From: Halomonas salipaludis
GTDB taxonomy: Bacteria > Pseudomonadota > Gammaproteobacteria > Pseudomonadales > Halomonadaceae
Direction of reading: 5' to 3'
Length of the DNA stretch: 64,000 nt
Assembly: GCF_002286975.1 (NCBI RefSeq)
Contig: NZ_NSKB01000005.1
Span: 465,332-529,331 of the forward strand
Each line of letters begins with the position of its first letter. The first letter of the stretch is position 1. The notes under the pieces were generated by a model. The model was not told where the DNA came from. It searched no databases and was given only the letters and a program-made list of their open reading frames with translations. Positions 1-7,630 of the stretch are shown here, piece by piece. The translations under genes were made by a program, and so were the position numbers.

Positions 1-147
1 GCCCGCACCCGCGACTTCGAGGGGCTGGCCCAGTTGGTCACTGAGCGCCTCGACCAGGTCGAGGGGATCCGTGAGACCGAGACCCTCAATGCCATGCAGG
101 TACACTCGCGCCACGACCTGGAGACGATGTTCTCGGTCGGTTGGTAA
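1..147 (+). CDS. Lrp/AsnC-family protein, C-terminal fragment
   Basis: The open frame enters from the left edge and stops with TAA at 145-147, so only the last 48 residues are visible. The pattern DFEGLAQLV, then VEGIRETETL, resembles the C-terminal ligand-binding (RAM) domain of Lrp/AsnC regulators, where a short helix is followed by a GVxxTxT-like strand. The DNA-binding half would lie upstream of the window, so a full regulator cannot be told apart from a stand-alone RAM-domain protein. No regulated partner is visible. Confidence 0.6.
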   Translation, partial: ARTRDFEGLAQLVTERLDQVEGIRETETLNAMQVHSRHDLETMFSVGW

Positions 148-234
148 GTACTTACTGGGGCGCTTTAGCTAACGTGGTGCGTTCCGGCGTGGCCCCGTTT
201 CACGGATGATCGAGAGTCAGCAAGTGTTCACTAT

Positions 235-1092
235 ATGAAGCGACGCATATCTCGCTGGCGCCGACGGGCGCGCGGCTTCGGTATCAGCCTGGTATTCGTG
301 CTGGTCGGCAGCGGCCTGTGGTACAGCCAGGAGCAGGAATATCGCGACCAGCTGGTGTGGATGGGGGTGCCGACCTGGGAGTCGCCGACGCCGACCAGCC
401 TGCATCGGGTGCTGCGCAACGACGGCTTCCTGGTCGGCTGGTCGGACCTGCGCGTCAACCCGCTGTGGGTCAGCTACACCCTGCATGAGGTGGAGGATCC
501 GCGTGCCGGCCCGCGGCCCAATTTTCAACGCGACTGGCGCACCCTGTGGCCGATCGCGCCGGATAGCTACTTCGGCAGCGGCTATGACCGCGGCCACCTG
601 GCGCCCAACTACGCCATCGCCGCAGTGCATGGCGTCGAGGCCCAGGCGCAGAGCTTCTTGATGAGCAATATCTCGCCGCAGCGCCCGGACCTCAACCGAC
701 GCCTTTGGCAGCGCCTCGAGGAGGTGGTGATCGACCATTTCGTGCCGCGCTTCGGGGTGGTGCAGGTGATCACCGGCCCGGTGTTTCCCGAGCGATTCAT
801 GGACAACGTTTTCAATCGCGTGGGGCTGGTGGAGATTCCCGAGGCCTTCTACAAGATCCTGGTGGTGCCCGCCGAGCAGCCGCTGGCGCTGGCCTTCATC
901 ATGCCCCAGGAGGTCGCTGGCGATGAGCCCCTCGACGACTACCTGGTCAGCATCGACGAGGTCGAGGCGCGCACCGGGCTGGATTTCTTTCCCAACCTGC
1001 CCGCGGCCGAGGCACAGCGACTGGAGAGCCGGGTGGTCAGCGACGGCTGGGCGCTGGGTGAGGTCGCCAGGCTGCCGGGCCGCTTCGACTAG
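235..1092 (+). CDS. DNA/RNA non-specific endonuclease, membrane-anchored
   Basis: This 285-residue protein has a basic N-terminus, one hydrophobic segment at about residues 15-30 (an uncleaved anchor or signal peptide), and then an Endonuclease_NS (NucA/Serratia nuclease) domain. The signature DRGH is at residues 118-121, with His the general base of the family. Further on, SNISPQRPDLNRRLW supplies the metal-binding Asn. The family cleaves DNA and RNA non-specifically with Mg2+. The protein is probably exported to or anchored in the periplasm. The gene stands alone, followed by tRNA genes on the other strand, and I see no immunity protein beside it. A role in nucleic-acid scavenging is an inference. 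Confidence 0.85.
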   Translation: MKRRISRWRRRARGFGISLVFVLVGSGLWYSQEQEYRDQLVWMGVPTWESPTPTSLHRVLRNDGFLVGWSDLRVNPLWVSYTLHEVEDPRAGPRPNFQRDWRTLWPIAPDSYFGSGYDRGHLAPNYAIAAVHGVEAQAQSFLMSNISPQRPDLNRRLWQRLEEVVIDHFVPRFGVVQVITGPVFPERFMDNVFNRVGLVEIPEAFYKILVVPAEQPLALAFIMPQEVAGDEPLDDYLVSIDEVEARTGLDFFPNLPAAEAQRLESRVVSDGWALGEVARLPGRFD

Positions 1093-1200
1093 CCTAGTCA
1101 GTGCTTAGCTAGCAGTGCTCAGTGAGCAGGCACGAGAATGCGCCACCTTGATGGTTTCGGGGCGGTGGTGCAGAGATATTAGAGGGGATATTACCAGCAG

Positions 1201-1287
1201 TGGTGCCCAGAAGAGGACTTGAACCTCCACGTCCGTAAGGACACTAGCACCTGAAGCTAGCGCGTCTACCAATTCCGCCATCTGGGC
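1201..1287 (-). tRNA. tRNA-Leu (CAG), copy 4 in transcription order
   Basis: On the minus strand this 87-nt sequence folds as a class II tRNA. The 7-bp acceptor GCCCAGA/TCTGGGC is followed by discriminator A and an encoded CCA. The D-arm is GGCGGAATTGGTAGAC-like, the anticodon loop reads CTTCAGG (anticodon CAG), the long variable arm is built on TGTCCTTACGGAC, and the T-loop is TTCAAGT. It is identical to the copy at 1590-1676. It is the last gene of a four-copy array, and no clear terminator hairpin follows it. Confidence 0.96.
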
Positions 1288-1327
1288 AGCGGATACATCG
1301 AAGGGGGCTCTTGCTGCACGATACGCG

Positions 1328-1414
1328 TGGTGCCCAGGAGAGGACTTGAACCTCCACGTCCATAAGGACACTAGCACCTGAAGCTAGCGCGTCTACCAAT
1401 TCCGCCACCTGGGC
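1328..1414 (-). tRNA. tRNA-Leu (CAG), copy 3 in transcription order
   Basis: Same fold and anticodon as the other copies. The acceptor pair nearest the body is G-C (GCCCAGG/CCTGGGC) instead of A-T, and the variable arm has one base change (TTATGG for TTACGG). The change lies in the loop or end of the variable arm, so the fold is kept. CCA is encoded. The gap to the next copy is 40 bp. Confidence 0.95.
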
Positions 1415-1436
1415 GTATCGTGTGGTCATGTTCGCG

Positions 1437-1523
1437 TGGTGCCCAGGAGAGGACTTGAACCTCCACGTCCGTAAGGACACTAGCACCTGAAGCTAGCGCG
1501 TCTACCAATTCCGCCACCTGGGC
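1437..1523 (-). tRNA. tRNA-Leu (CAG), copy 2 in transcription order
   Basis: An 87-nt class II tRNA with anticodon CAG, acceptor GCCCAGG/CCTGGGC and encoded CCA. It differs from the copy at 1328-1414 by a single base in the variable arm. It differs from the outer two copies by the compensated last acceptor base pair. The gap to its downstream neighbour is 22 bp. Confidence 0.95.
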
Positions 1524-1589
1524 GAACATGAACCGTCGAGCTGATAAAGAGCGTGGGACTTGCATCCCGTGACATCCGAAGACGTCGAT

Positions 1590-1676
1590 TGGTGCCCAGA
1601 AGAGGACTTGAACCTCCACGTCCGTAAGGACACTAGCACCTGAAGCTAGCGCGTCTACCAATTCCGCCATCTGGGC
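1590..1676 (-). tRNA. tRNA-Leu (CAG), copy 1 in transcription order
   Basis: First tRNA of the array, identical in sequence to the copy at 1201-1287 (acceptor GCCCAGA/TCTGGGC, anticodon CAG, CCA encoded). A good promoter lies about 12 bp upstream on the minus strand (1688-1715). The array is therefore probably read as one precursor and cut by RNase P and 3' nucleases. RNase R, encoded divergently next door, may take part, but that is only inference. Confidence 0.96.
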
Positions 1677-1687
1677 AAGTGGCCAGC

Positions 1688-1715
1688 ATCATACCGATTG
1701 CGCAGTGAATTGCAA
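1688..1715 (-). promoter_or_regulatory. sigma-70 promoter of the tRNA-Leu array
   Basis: Read on the minus strand: -35 TTGCAA (1710-1715), a 16-bp spacer, and -10 TATGAT (1688-1693). The start point would fall near 1681, a few bases before the first tRNA at 1676. The match and position are what is expected of a stable-RNA promoter. Not tested. Confidence 0.7.
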
Positions 1716-1776
1716 GCCCAGAGCGCCGCCTGGGCGCCTTTTCAGTGCACCAGCGAGCACTGCGGGTCGGCAATGG

Positions 1777-1805
1777 TTGGGTGTGGAGAGCGGCGGCGCT
1801 ATACT
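1777..1805 (+). promoter_or_regulatory. probable promoter of rnr-rlmB
   Basis: TTGGGT (1777-1782), a 17-bp spacer and TATACT (1800-1805) precede the rnr start at 1889 by about 80 bp. The -10 sits inside a small dyad (GGCGGC...GCCGCC, about 1791-1811) that could also affect the transcript start. Confidence 0.55.
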
Positions 1806-1888
1806 GCCGCCATGACATTGACAACACGACCGAATATTGCCTCCCGCCCGCAGTGCCTCGCGCGCAATTCTTCAAGGACGCCCCTCGC

Positions 1889-4276
1889 ATGACTCATTGG
1901 ACGCTCAGCGACGACCCCCACGCGGAACGTGAAGCCCACAAGTACGACAATCCCGTCCCCAGTCGCGAATACCTGCTGGCCCGTCTGGAAGACTACGGCA
2001 AGCCGATCACCCACGAGAACATGAGCCGCATGCTGGGCCTCGAGGATGACAATCAGCTCGAGGCGGTGCGCCGCCGCCTGGCGGCGATGGAGCGCGACGG
2101 CCAGATCCTGCGCGACCGCCGCGGCGCCTATGCGTTGATCAACAAGCTCGACCTGATCAAGGGCAAGGTGCTTGGCCATCGCGACGGCTTTGGCTTCCTG
2201 ATCCGCGATGACGGCAAGAAGCCCGACCTGGTGCTGCCGCCGCGTCAGATGCGCCGCGTGTTCCACGGCGACCACGTGCTGGTGCGGGTCAGTGGCCGCG
2301 ACCGCCGCGGCCGCGACGAGGCGACCATCGCCGAGATCATCGCCCGCAATACCCAGACCATCGTCGGCGTCTACCGCCAGAACAGCGATGAGTTCGGGGT
2401 GCTGATTCCCGAGAATTCGCGCATCTCCCAGGAAGTGATCATTCCCCATAGTGCCTGCGGCGGCGCCCAGGACGGCCAGGTGGTCTCGGCCAAGATCGTC
2501 AAGCAGCCCGAGACCCGGGTACAGCCGGTGGGCGAAGTGGTCGAGGTGCTCGGCGAGCGCATGGATCCGGGGATGGAGATCGACATCGCCATCCGCAGTC
2601 ACGATATTCCCGCCGACTTCCCGCCCGACGTGCTCGACCAGATCGCCAGCATGTCGGCCGAGGTCGCCGAGGAGGACAAGGCGCACCGCATCGACCTGCG
2701 CGACGTGCCGCTGGTGACCATCGACGACGAGAGCGCCAAGGACTTCGACGACGCGGTGTGCGCCTGGAAGACCAAGTCCGGCAGCTGGAAGCTGCTGGTG
2801 GCGATCGCCGACGTCTCGCACTACGTGCGCCCCGGCACTGCCCTGGACCAGGAGGCCCACACCCGCGGCAACTCAGTGTACTTCCCGGGGCAGGTGGTGC
2901 CGATGCTGCCGGAGTTGCTCTCCAACGGACTCTGCTCGCTGAACCCAGACGTCGACCGCCTGGCGATGGTCTGCGAGATGAACATCTCCCAGAGCGGTAC
3001 GATCAGCCGCTACCGCTTCTACGAGGCGGTGTTCCGCTCCCATGCTCGTCTCACCTACAACAAAGTTGGCAAGATCCTCGAGAGCGAGGAGAGCCCCGAG
3101 CGTGCCGCGTTGCGCGACGAATACCGCGAGCTGGTGCCGTCGCTGGAGAATCTGCACGCGCTCTACCACCTGCTGCGTGAGTCGCGCAGCGAGCGCGGCG
3201 CCATCGAGTTCGAGACCACCGAGACGGCGATCCTGTTCAATGAGGAGCGCAAGATCGAGAACATCGTGCCGCGTTCACGCAACGATGCCCACAAGATCAT
3301 CGAGGAGTGCATGCTGGCCGCCAACGTGGCCACCGCGCGTTTCCTCGACAAGCACGACCTTCCGGCGCTGTACCGCATCCACCAGCCGCCGACGCCGGAG
3401 CGTCTCGACAAGCTGCGCCTGTTCCTCAACGAGCTCGGCCTGTCGCTGGGTGGCGGCGATGACCCCACGCCTCAGGACTATCGTGCGCTCGCCGAGGTGA
3501 TCAAGGATCGCCCCGATGCCGACATCATCCAGACCGTGATGCTGCGCTCGATGAACCGCGCGGTCTACTCGCCGCACAACGAGGGCCACTTCGGCTTGGC
3601 CTATCCGGCCTATGCCCACTTCACCTCGCCGATCCGCCGCTATCCTGATCTGCTGGTGCACCGCGCGATTCGTTCGGTGGTGCGCGGCCCACGGCAGACC
3701 GCCACGGTGCTGCGCGCCGATGGCGCACCGGTGGATCCGCCGAGCAGCTGGTGTCCCTATACCTTCGAGCAGATGATCGAACTCGGCGAGCACTGCTCGA
3801 TGACCGAGCGCCGCGCCGACGACGCCACCCGCGATGTCGAGGACTGGCTCAAGTGCGAGTTCATGTCCGACAAGCTCGGCGAGGTCTACGACGGCACCAT
3901 CGCCTCGGTCACCCAGTTCGGTATCTTCGTGCGCCTCGACGACATCTATGTCGAGGGCCTGGTCCACGTCACCTCGCTGCCCTCCGACTACTACCACTAC
4001 GAGGCCGAGAAGCACCGCCTCAAGGGCGAGCGCTCGGGAGTCTCCTATCGCCTGGGCGACGGCGTCACCGTGCAGGTGGCGCGGGTCGACCTCGATGAGC
4101 GCAAGCTCGACTTCGATCTGGTCGACGACAAGCCGCGGCCGAAGCGCACGCCCAAGCGCGGCAAGCCGAGCGCTGCCAAGTCGGACGGCGCCAAGAGCGA
4201 CAAGGCCGAGGCGCCGGGCGGCAAGCCGCGCCGCCGCCGCGGCCCGCGCAAGCCCAAGGGCGGTGGCAAGCGCTGA
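1889..4276 (+). CDS. rnr: ribonuclease R
   Basis: A 795-residue 3'-5' exoribonuclease of the RNB family. It degrades structured RNA in the cytoplasm, including rRNA, mRNA and trans-translation targets. The order is an N-terminal winged-helix region (PSREYLLARLEDYGKPITH), cold-shock domains (KVLGHRDGFGFL), an RNB catalytic domain with the Asp cluster in DDESAKDFDDAV, a C-terminal S1 domain (YDGTIASVTQFGIFVRL), and a Lys/Arg/Pro-rich tail typical of RNase R. The ATG at 1889 has AAGGA about 10 bp upstream; the longer frame from 1745 runs through the promoter and is not used. It overlaps rlmB in a TGATG junction. Confidence 0.96.
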   Translation: MTHWTLSDDPHAEREAHKYDNPVPSREYLLARLEDYGKPITHENMSRMLGLEDDNQLEAVRRRLAAMERDGQILRDRRGAYALINKLDLIKGKVLGHRDGFGFLIRDDGKKPDLVLPPRQMRRVFHGDHVLVRVSGRDRRGRDEATIAEIIARNTQTIVGVYRQNSDEFGVLIPENSRISQEVIIPHSACGGAQDGQVVSAKIVKQPETRVQPVGEVVEVLGERMDPGMEIDIAIRSHDIPADFPPDVLDQIASMSAEVAEEDKAHRIDLRDVPLVTIDDESAKDFDDAVCAWKTKSGSWKLLVAIADVSHYVRPGTALDQEAHTRGNSVYFPGQVVPMLPELLSNGLCSLNPDVDRLAMVCEMNISQSGTISRYRFYEAVFRSHARLTYNKVGKILESEESPERAALRDEYRELVPSLENLHALYHLLRESRSERGAIEFETTETAILFNEERKIENIVPRSRNDAHKIIEECMLAANVATARFLDKHDLPALYRIHQPPTPERLDKLRLFLNELGLSLGGGDDPTPQDYRALAEVIKDRPDADIIQTVMLRSMNRAVYSPHNEGHFGLAYPAYAHFTSPIRRYPDLLVHRAIRSVVRGPRQTATVLRADGAPVDPPSSWCPYTFEQMIELGEHCSMTERRADDATRDVEDWLKCEFMSDKLGEVYDGTIASVTQFGIFVRLDDIYVEGLVHVTSLPSDYYHYEAEKHRLKGERSGVSYRLGDGVTVQVARVDLDERKLDFDLVDDKPRPKRTPKRGKPSAAKSDGAKSDKAEAPGGKPRRRRGPRKPKGGGKR

Positions 4277-5079
4277 TGGCGATACACAAGCGCCGCAAGC
4301 CGTCGCCGAAAGGCAATAGAGCCCAGCCCCCCGGCGGCCTGGATGCGGTCTACGGCGTGCACGCGGTGCGTGCACTGCTCGAGCGCGGCGAGCGCCCCCG
4401 TGAGCTGTGGGTGCAGGAGGGCGGGGCCGCGGCGCGGCTTGCCGAGCTGGTCGACACTGCCCAGCAGCGCGGCGCACGGCTGGTCAGCCAGCCTCGCGAG
4501 CTGCTCGATGAGCTGGCCCAGGGGGCGGCCCACCAAGGCATCGTTGCGTTCTGTACGCCGCTGGCCGCCGAGGGAGAGGCTTCCCTGTGGCTGCGTCTCG
4601 AGGCATGGCCGGTCGATGCGCCGCCGCCGCTGCTGCTGATCCTCGACGGCGTTACCGATGTGCACAACTTCGGCGCCTGCCTGCGCAGTGCCGATGCCGC
4701 CGGCGTGGACGGTGTGATCGTGCCCAAGGACAAGGCCGCGCCGCTCAACGCCACCGTACGCAAGGTGGCCTGTGGCGCGGCGGAGAGCGTGCCGGTCTAT
4801 CAGGTCACCAACCTGGCGCGGGCCATGGCCAAGCTCAAGGCGCTGGGGGTGTGGATCACCGGCACCGCCGGCGAGGCCGACGCCAGCCTGTTCGAGGCCG
4901 ACTTTCGCGGCGCCACGGCGCTGGTGATGGGCGCCGAGGGCAAGGGCATGCGGCGCCTGACCCGCGAGGCCTGCGACGGCCTGGTCAAGCTGCCGATGGC
5001 CGGCAGCGTCTCCAGCCTCAACGTTTCAGTGGCCACTGGCGTCTGCCTGTTCGAGGCGGTGCGACAGCGCCATCAGTGA
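4276..5079 (+). CDS. rlmB: 23S rRNA (guanosine-2251-2'-O)-methyltransferase
   Basis: A 267-residue SpoU-type methyltransferase using S-adenosylmethionine. RlmB methylates G2251 in the peptidyl-transferase P-loop of 23S rRNA. The N-terminal L30e-like substrate-binding part carries GVHAVRALLERGERP. The C-terminal SPOUT knot shows motif 1 in DVHNFGACLRSADAAG, motif 2 in LVMGAEGKGMRRL, and motif 3 in LPMAGSVSSLNVSVA. The ATG overlaps the rnr stop, so the two genes are translationally coupled as in many gammaproteobacteria. Confidence 0.96.
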   Translation: MAIHKRRKPSPKGNRAQPPGGLDAVYGVHAVRALLERGERPRELWVQEGGAAARLAELVDTAQQRGARLVSQPRELLDELAQGAAHQGIVAFCTPLAAEGEASLWLRLEAWPVDAPPPLLLILDGVTDVHNFGACLRSADAAGVDGVIVPKDKAAPLNATVRKVACGAAESVPVYQVTNLARAMAKLKALGVWITGTAGEADASLFEADFRGATALVMGAEGKGMRRLTREACDGLVKLPMAGSVSSLNVSVATGVCLFEAVRQRHQ

Positions 5080-5185
5080 GATACACGGCGCTAGACGCTG
5101 GAAGATAAGTACGGCGGGCCTTGTTCCCCTTCAAGATTATCGCAGGAAGCGGCACCGCTCGGGACTGATCCGTCGGCAGGCCTAC

Positions 5186-5248
5186 GAGGGGGCGCTGTAA
5201 ACCCGTCCCTGGGCGCTACCTTGCGCCATCCATGGCGCAAACCCCCTC
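5186..5248. repeat. nested palindromic intergenic element
   Basis: In the 386-bp gap between rlmB and rpsF, a 9-bp perfect hairpin (TTGCGCCAT/ATGGCGCAA, 5221-5240) is enclosed by a 7-bp outer stem GAGGGGG/CCCCCTC (5186-5192 with 5242-5248). A second arm around GCGCTG...GGGCGC lies between. It has no promising reading frame, and the 62-codon minus-strand frame through it is a shadow. The design resembles dispersed intergenic palindromes (REP/MITE-like). Only one copy is in the window, so repeat status is an inference. It may also end rlmB transcription. Confidence 0.45.
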
Positions 5249-5322
5249 TTCGACCTGCCCCCGGCGTCCCTCGCTCCATCTCAATGCCGAGCGGTGTCGC
5301 CCTGTGTATCCCTCCCTCCAGC

Positions 5323-5351
5323 TTGCGAAATTTGCCTTTAGTCCTTAGAAT
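5323..5351 (+). promoter_or_regulatory. promoter of rpsF-rpsR-rplI
   Basis: TTGCGA (5323-5328), a 17-bp spacer, and TAGAAT (5346-5351). Transcription would begin near 5358, at the foot of the hairpin at 5358-5380, giving a leader of about 108 nt before rpsF. Confidence 0.65.
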
Positions 5352-5357
5352 ATTGGC

Positions 5358-5380
5358 GCCCGTGCGTCCTTCGTGCGGGC
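5358..5380 (+). promoter_or_regulatory. leader hairpin at the 5' end of the rpsF transcript
   Basis: GCCCGTGCG (5358-5366) pairs with CGTGCGGGC (5372-5380), including two G-T wobbles, around a 5-nt loop. Downstream the leader has CCGAAAGGAG just before the rpsF start. Leaders of rpsF operons often bind the S6:S18 complex for autoregulation. This hairpin and the CCG element may belong to such a site, but I did not fold the whole leader. Confidence 0.4.
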
Positions 5381-5465
5381 ATTAGTGTTTCCACTATCAC
5401 CTCCTTGCTTCCCCTGGTCGTGCCACGTCAGGCCTCAGGAAGCTGTCAAACCGAAAGGAGCTAGC

Positions 5466-5867
5466 ATGCGTCATTACGAAATCGTGTTCATGGTCCACCC
5501 GGACCAGAGCGAACAGGTTCCGGCGATGGTCGAGCGCTACACCACTCTCGTCACTGAGAGCGGCGGTACCGTGCATCGTCTGGAAGATTGGGGTCGCCGT
5601 CACTTGGCCTACCCGATCAATAAGATCCACAAGGCTCACTACGTGATGATGAACGTCGAGTGCCGCGGCGAGACCCTCGAAGAGATCGAGAACATCTTCC
5701 GCTTCAACGACGCCATCCTGCGTAGCTTGGTCGTGCGCTGCAAGGAAGCCATCACCGAAGCATCACCGATGATGAAGCCGGCGGAAGACAAGCGTCCGCG
5801 TCGCGAGGACAAGCCCCGCGAGCGGAACGAGAACGAGAACGAAGAAGAAACCGCCGAAGCCAACTGA
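5466..5867 (+). CDS. rpsF: 30S ribosomal protein S6
   Basis: 133 residues. It begins [17 protein letters not shown] and has the S6 ferredoxin-like fold pattern, with [17 protein letters not shown] in the middle. The tail is acidic and Arg/Glu-rich ([10 protein letters not shown]), as in S6 proteins that are glutamylated by RimK. AAAGGAG lies 6-7 bp before the ATG at 5466 and decides the start; the frame from 5373 runs back into the leader hairpin. S6 pairs with S18 on the platform of the 30S subunit, and rpsR is next. Confidence 0.97.
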   Translation: MRHYEIVFMVHPDQSEQVPAMVERYTTLVTESGGTVHRLEDWGRRHLAYPINKIHKAHYVMMNVECRGETLEEIENIFRFNDAILRSLVVRCKEAITEASPMMKPAEDKRPRREDKPRERNENENEEETAEAN

Positions 5868-5894
5868 TTTCGCACGACCATAGGAGACTTTTTC

Positions 5895-6122
5895 ATGGCA
5901 CGCTTTTTCCGTCGCCGCAAGTTCTGCCGTTTCACCGCCGAAGGCGTGAAGCAGATCGATTACAAGGATATCGATACGCTCAAGGCCTACGTCACCGAGA
6001 CCGGCAAGATCGTACCGAGCCGCATCACCGGCACCAAGGCCCGCTACCAGCGCCAGCTGTCTACCGCGATCAAGCGGGCGCGCTACCTGGCGCTGCTGCC
6101 GTACACCGATAGCCACCAGTAA
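5895..6122 (+). CDS. rpsR: 30S ribosomal protein S18
   Basis: 75 residues, the usual length. It contains the family pattern FRRRKFCRF, then [17 protein letters not shown] and [13 protein letters not shown]. It binds 16S rRNA as a heterodimer with S6. It starts 27 bp after rpsF with TAGGAGA upstream, and lies in the same operon. Confidence 0.98.
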   Translation: MARFFRRRKFCRFTAEGVKQIDYKDIDTLKAYVTETGKIVPSRITGTKARYQRQLSTAIKRARYLALLPYTDSHQ

Positions 6123-6131
6123 GCCATTGGC

Positions 6132-6986
6132 GTGATGCTGCCCGTCGCTCGCTGGTTGATGCGTGGCACCCCTTATGCGGTGGGGGCCGCGGCACTCGCC
6201 GCCGTCGTTCCCTGGCTGTTCTGGTTCAGTGCCGCCATTGCCGCCCTGGTGACGCTGCGTCACGGCCTGGCATCGGCGATGCCGGTGATCCTCGCCGCAG
6301 CGCTGCCCTCCGGCTGGTGGTGGATGCAGGGCGATGCCATTCCGCTGGCCACGGTGCTGCTGGTCACGCTGATGGCCAGCGTGCTGCGTGCGCGGATGCG
6401 CTGGAGCGAGGCGCTGATCGTCGGCGCCCTGGCCGGCGCGGCGATGGTCCAGTTGGGACTGTTCGTGCCTCCCGGGGGGGCCGGCCCGCTGCTCGAGCAG
6501 GTGCGGCAGAACTCGGCAGAGGTCGATCGCATGCTCACCGAGTTCGCCAATCAGGGGCTCGATACCGAGCGCCTGGCGGTGTTGCTGATCGGCGGGGTGA
6601 CCGGCCTGATCGTGCTGGTGGCCGCGGTAGCCTGCCTGGCCTTGGCGCGCAGCTGGCAGGCCGGGCTGTATAACCCTGGCGGCTTTCGCCAGGAGTTCCA
6701 CGCCCTGCGCGTGGCGCCCAGGGAACTGGCGGTATTGGTGGTGCTGGGCGTGATCGGCATGCTGCTGGGGATCCCGGCGCTGGCGATGCTCAGCTGGGTG
6801 CCGCTGCTGGTGGCCGGTGTCGCGCTGGTACATGGTTTTATTGGTGTAAAGGGGATGAACGGGCTGTGGTTGGTGGCCTTCTATGTATTGCTGATAACCA
6901 CCTGGCCCATGATTCTGATTGTACTGCTTCTGGCCTTCATCGACTCGCTCGTGGACTTCCGCGGGCGCCTGGCCCGAAGCGACTGA
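6132..6986 (+). CDS. DUF2232 (YybS-like) integral membrane protein
   Basis: About 284 residues, mostly hydrophobic, with roughly eight membrane segments. These include AAALAAVVPWLFWFSAAIA near the start and LLGIPALAMLSWVPLLVAG and LVAFYVLLITTWPMILIVLL near the end. It sits between rpsR and rplI, 9 bp after rpsR. This is the known position of DUF2232 proteins in gammaproteobacteria such as Pseudomonas. The function is unknown. The first codon may be GTG (6132) or the ATG directly after it (6135); no ribosome site separates them. Co-transcription with ribosomal genes suggests constitutive, growth-linked expression. Confidence 0.8.
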   Translation: MMLPVARWLMRGTPYAVGAAALAAVVPWLFWFSAAIAALVTLRHGLASAMPVILAAALPSGWWWMQGDAIPLATVLLVTLMASVLRARMRWSEALIVGALAGAAMVQLGLFVPPGGAGPLLEQVRQNSAEVDRMLTEFANQGLDTERLAVLLIGGVTGLIVLVAAVACLALARSWQAGLYNPGGFRQEFHALRVAPRELAVLVVLGVIGMLLGIPALAMLSWVPLLVAGVALVHGFIGVKGMNGLWLVAFYVLLITTWPMILIVLLLAFIDSLVDFRGRLARSD

Positions 6987-7001
6987 CAAGAGGTTAACGA
7001 G

Positions 7002-7448
7002 ATGGAAGTCATTCTGCTCGACAAGATTGGCAAGCTGGGTGGCCTGGGTGACAAGGTCACCGTCAAGCCCGGTTATGGCCGCAACTACCTGGTGCCCTAC
7101 GGCCTCGCCGTGCCGGCCACCAAGGACAACGTCGCCGCGTTCGACGCGCAGCGCGCCGAGCTCGAAGCTCAAGCCGCCGACCGCAAGGCTGAGGCCGAAG
7201 CGCGTGCCGCTCAGCTGAGCGAGATCGAACTGTCGCTGGTCTCCAAGGCCGGTGACGAAGGCAAGCTGTTCGGCTCCATCGGTCCGCGCGACCTGGCCGA
7301 AGCGATCGCCTCTGCCGGTATCGACATCGCCAAGAGCGAAGTGCGCATGCCGGAAGGCCCGATCCGTGCCACTGGCGAGTACGACATCGACCTGCAGCTG
7401 CATGCCGAAGTCGCTACCAGCGTGCGCGTGGTAGTGGTCGCCGAGTAA
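7002..7448 (+). CDS. rplI: 50S ribosomal protein L9
   Basis: 148 residues. The N-terminal 23S-binding domain begins [19 protein letters not shown] and includes the L9 signature around [15 protein letters not shown] long connecting helix ([23 protein letters not shown]) follows, then the C-terminal domain. Last gene of the rpsF operon, followed by an intrinsic terminator at 7511-7539. Confidence 0.98.
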   Translation: MEVILLDKIGKLGGLGDKVTVKPGYGRNYLVPYGLAVPATKDNVAAFDAQRAELEAQAADRKAEAEARAAQLSEIELSLVSKAGDEGKLFGSIGPRDLAEAIASAGIDIAKSEVRMPEGPIRATGEYDIDLQLHAEVATSVRVVVVAE

Positions 7449-7510
7449 GCGCGATACGTCATAGGCGGCTTTTGTCCGCCGCCGTCGGGTGTCATCGCCC
7501 GGCGCCTCTC

Positions 7511-7539
7511 AAGCCCCCGTAGCCCTGCTGCGGGGGCTT
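7511..7539 (+). terminator. terminator after rplI
   Basis: A 9-bp perfect stem AAGCCCCCG / CGGGGGCTT with an 11-nt loop, followed by TGCTTGTGT. It is GC-rich and placed 63 bp after the rplI stop, before the dgoR regulatory region. Confidence 0.75.
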
Positions 7540-7580
7540 GCTTGTGTCTGGCCCGGCGTGGCAGTCGATCGCGCTTGCTA

Positions 7581-7595
7581 AAATGTCAGACATTT
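7581..7595. promoter_or_regulatory. palindromic operator at the dgo promoter
   Basis: AAATGTCAGACATTT is a perfect 15-bp palindrome around a central base, 36 bp before the dgoR start. It begins directly after TTGCTA (7575-7580), a possible -35; a weak -10 (TAGGCT, 7598-7603) follows at 17 bp. GntR/FadR proteins bind short odd-spaced palindromes. An operator for autorepression by the adjacent GntR regulator is the simplest reading, but this is inferred. Confidence 0.6.
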
Positions 7596-7630
7596 AATAG
7601 GCTGATGGCCTGTCATCGTGGAGAGCCATC

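Noticed and set aside
235..1092. A toxin or anti-phage role for the membrane-anchored nuclease
   Set aside because: No immunity gene, defence partner or mobile-element context is seen; exported nucleases of this family are common.
1105..1670. Several 60-99-codon minus-strand frames repeating MAELVDALASGASVLTDVEVQV
   Set aside because: They are translations of the four tRNA-Leu genes, which explain the repetition fully.
1201..1676. A CRISPR-like array from regularly repeated 80-90 bp blocks
   Set aside because: The blocks are tRNA genes with uneven spacing; there are no cas genes.
1799..2860. A 353-codon minus-strand frame opposite rnr
   Set aside because: Codon-position mirror of a GC-rich gene; no ribosome site and no recognisable domain, while rnr on the plus strand is certain.
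3275..4477. A 400-codon minus-strand frame opposite the end of rnr and the start of rlmB
   Set aside because: Low-complexity Arg/Ala/Leu shadow across two certain genes.
5763..7403. A 546-codon minus-strand frame opposite rpsR-DUF2232-rplI
   Set aside because: Gln/His-rich shadow crossing four certain genes; no motif.
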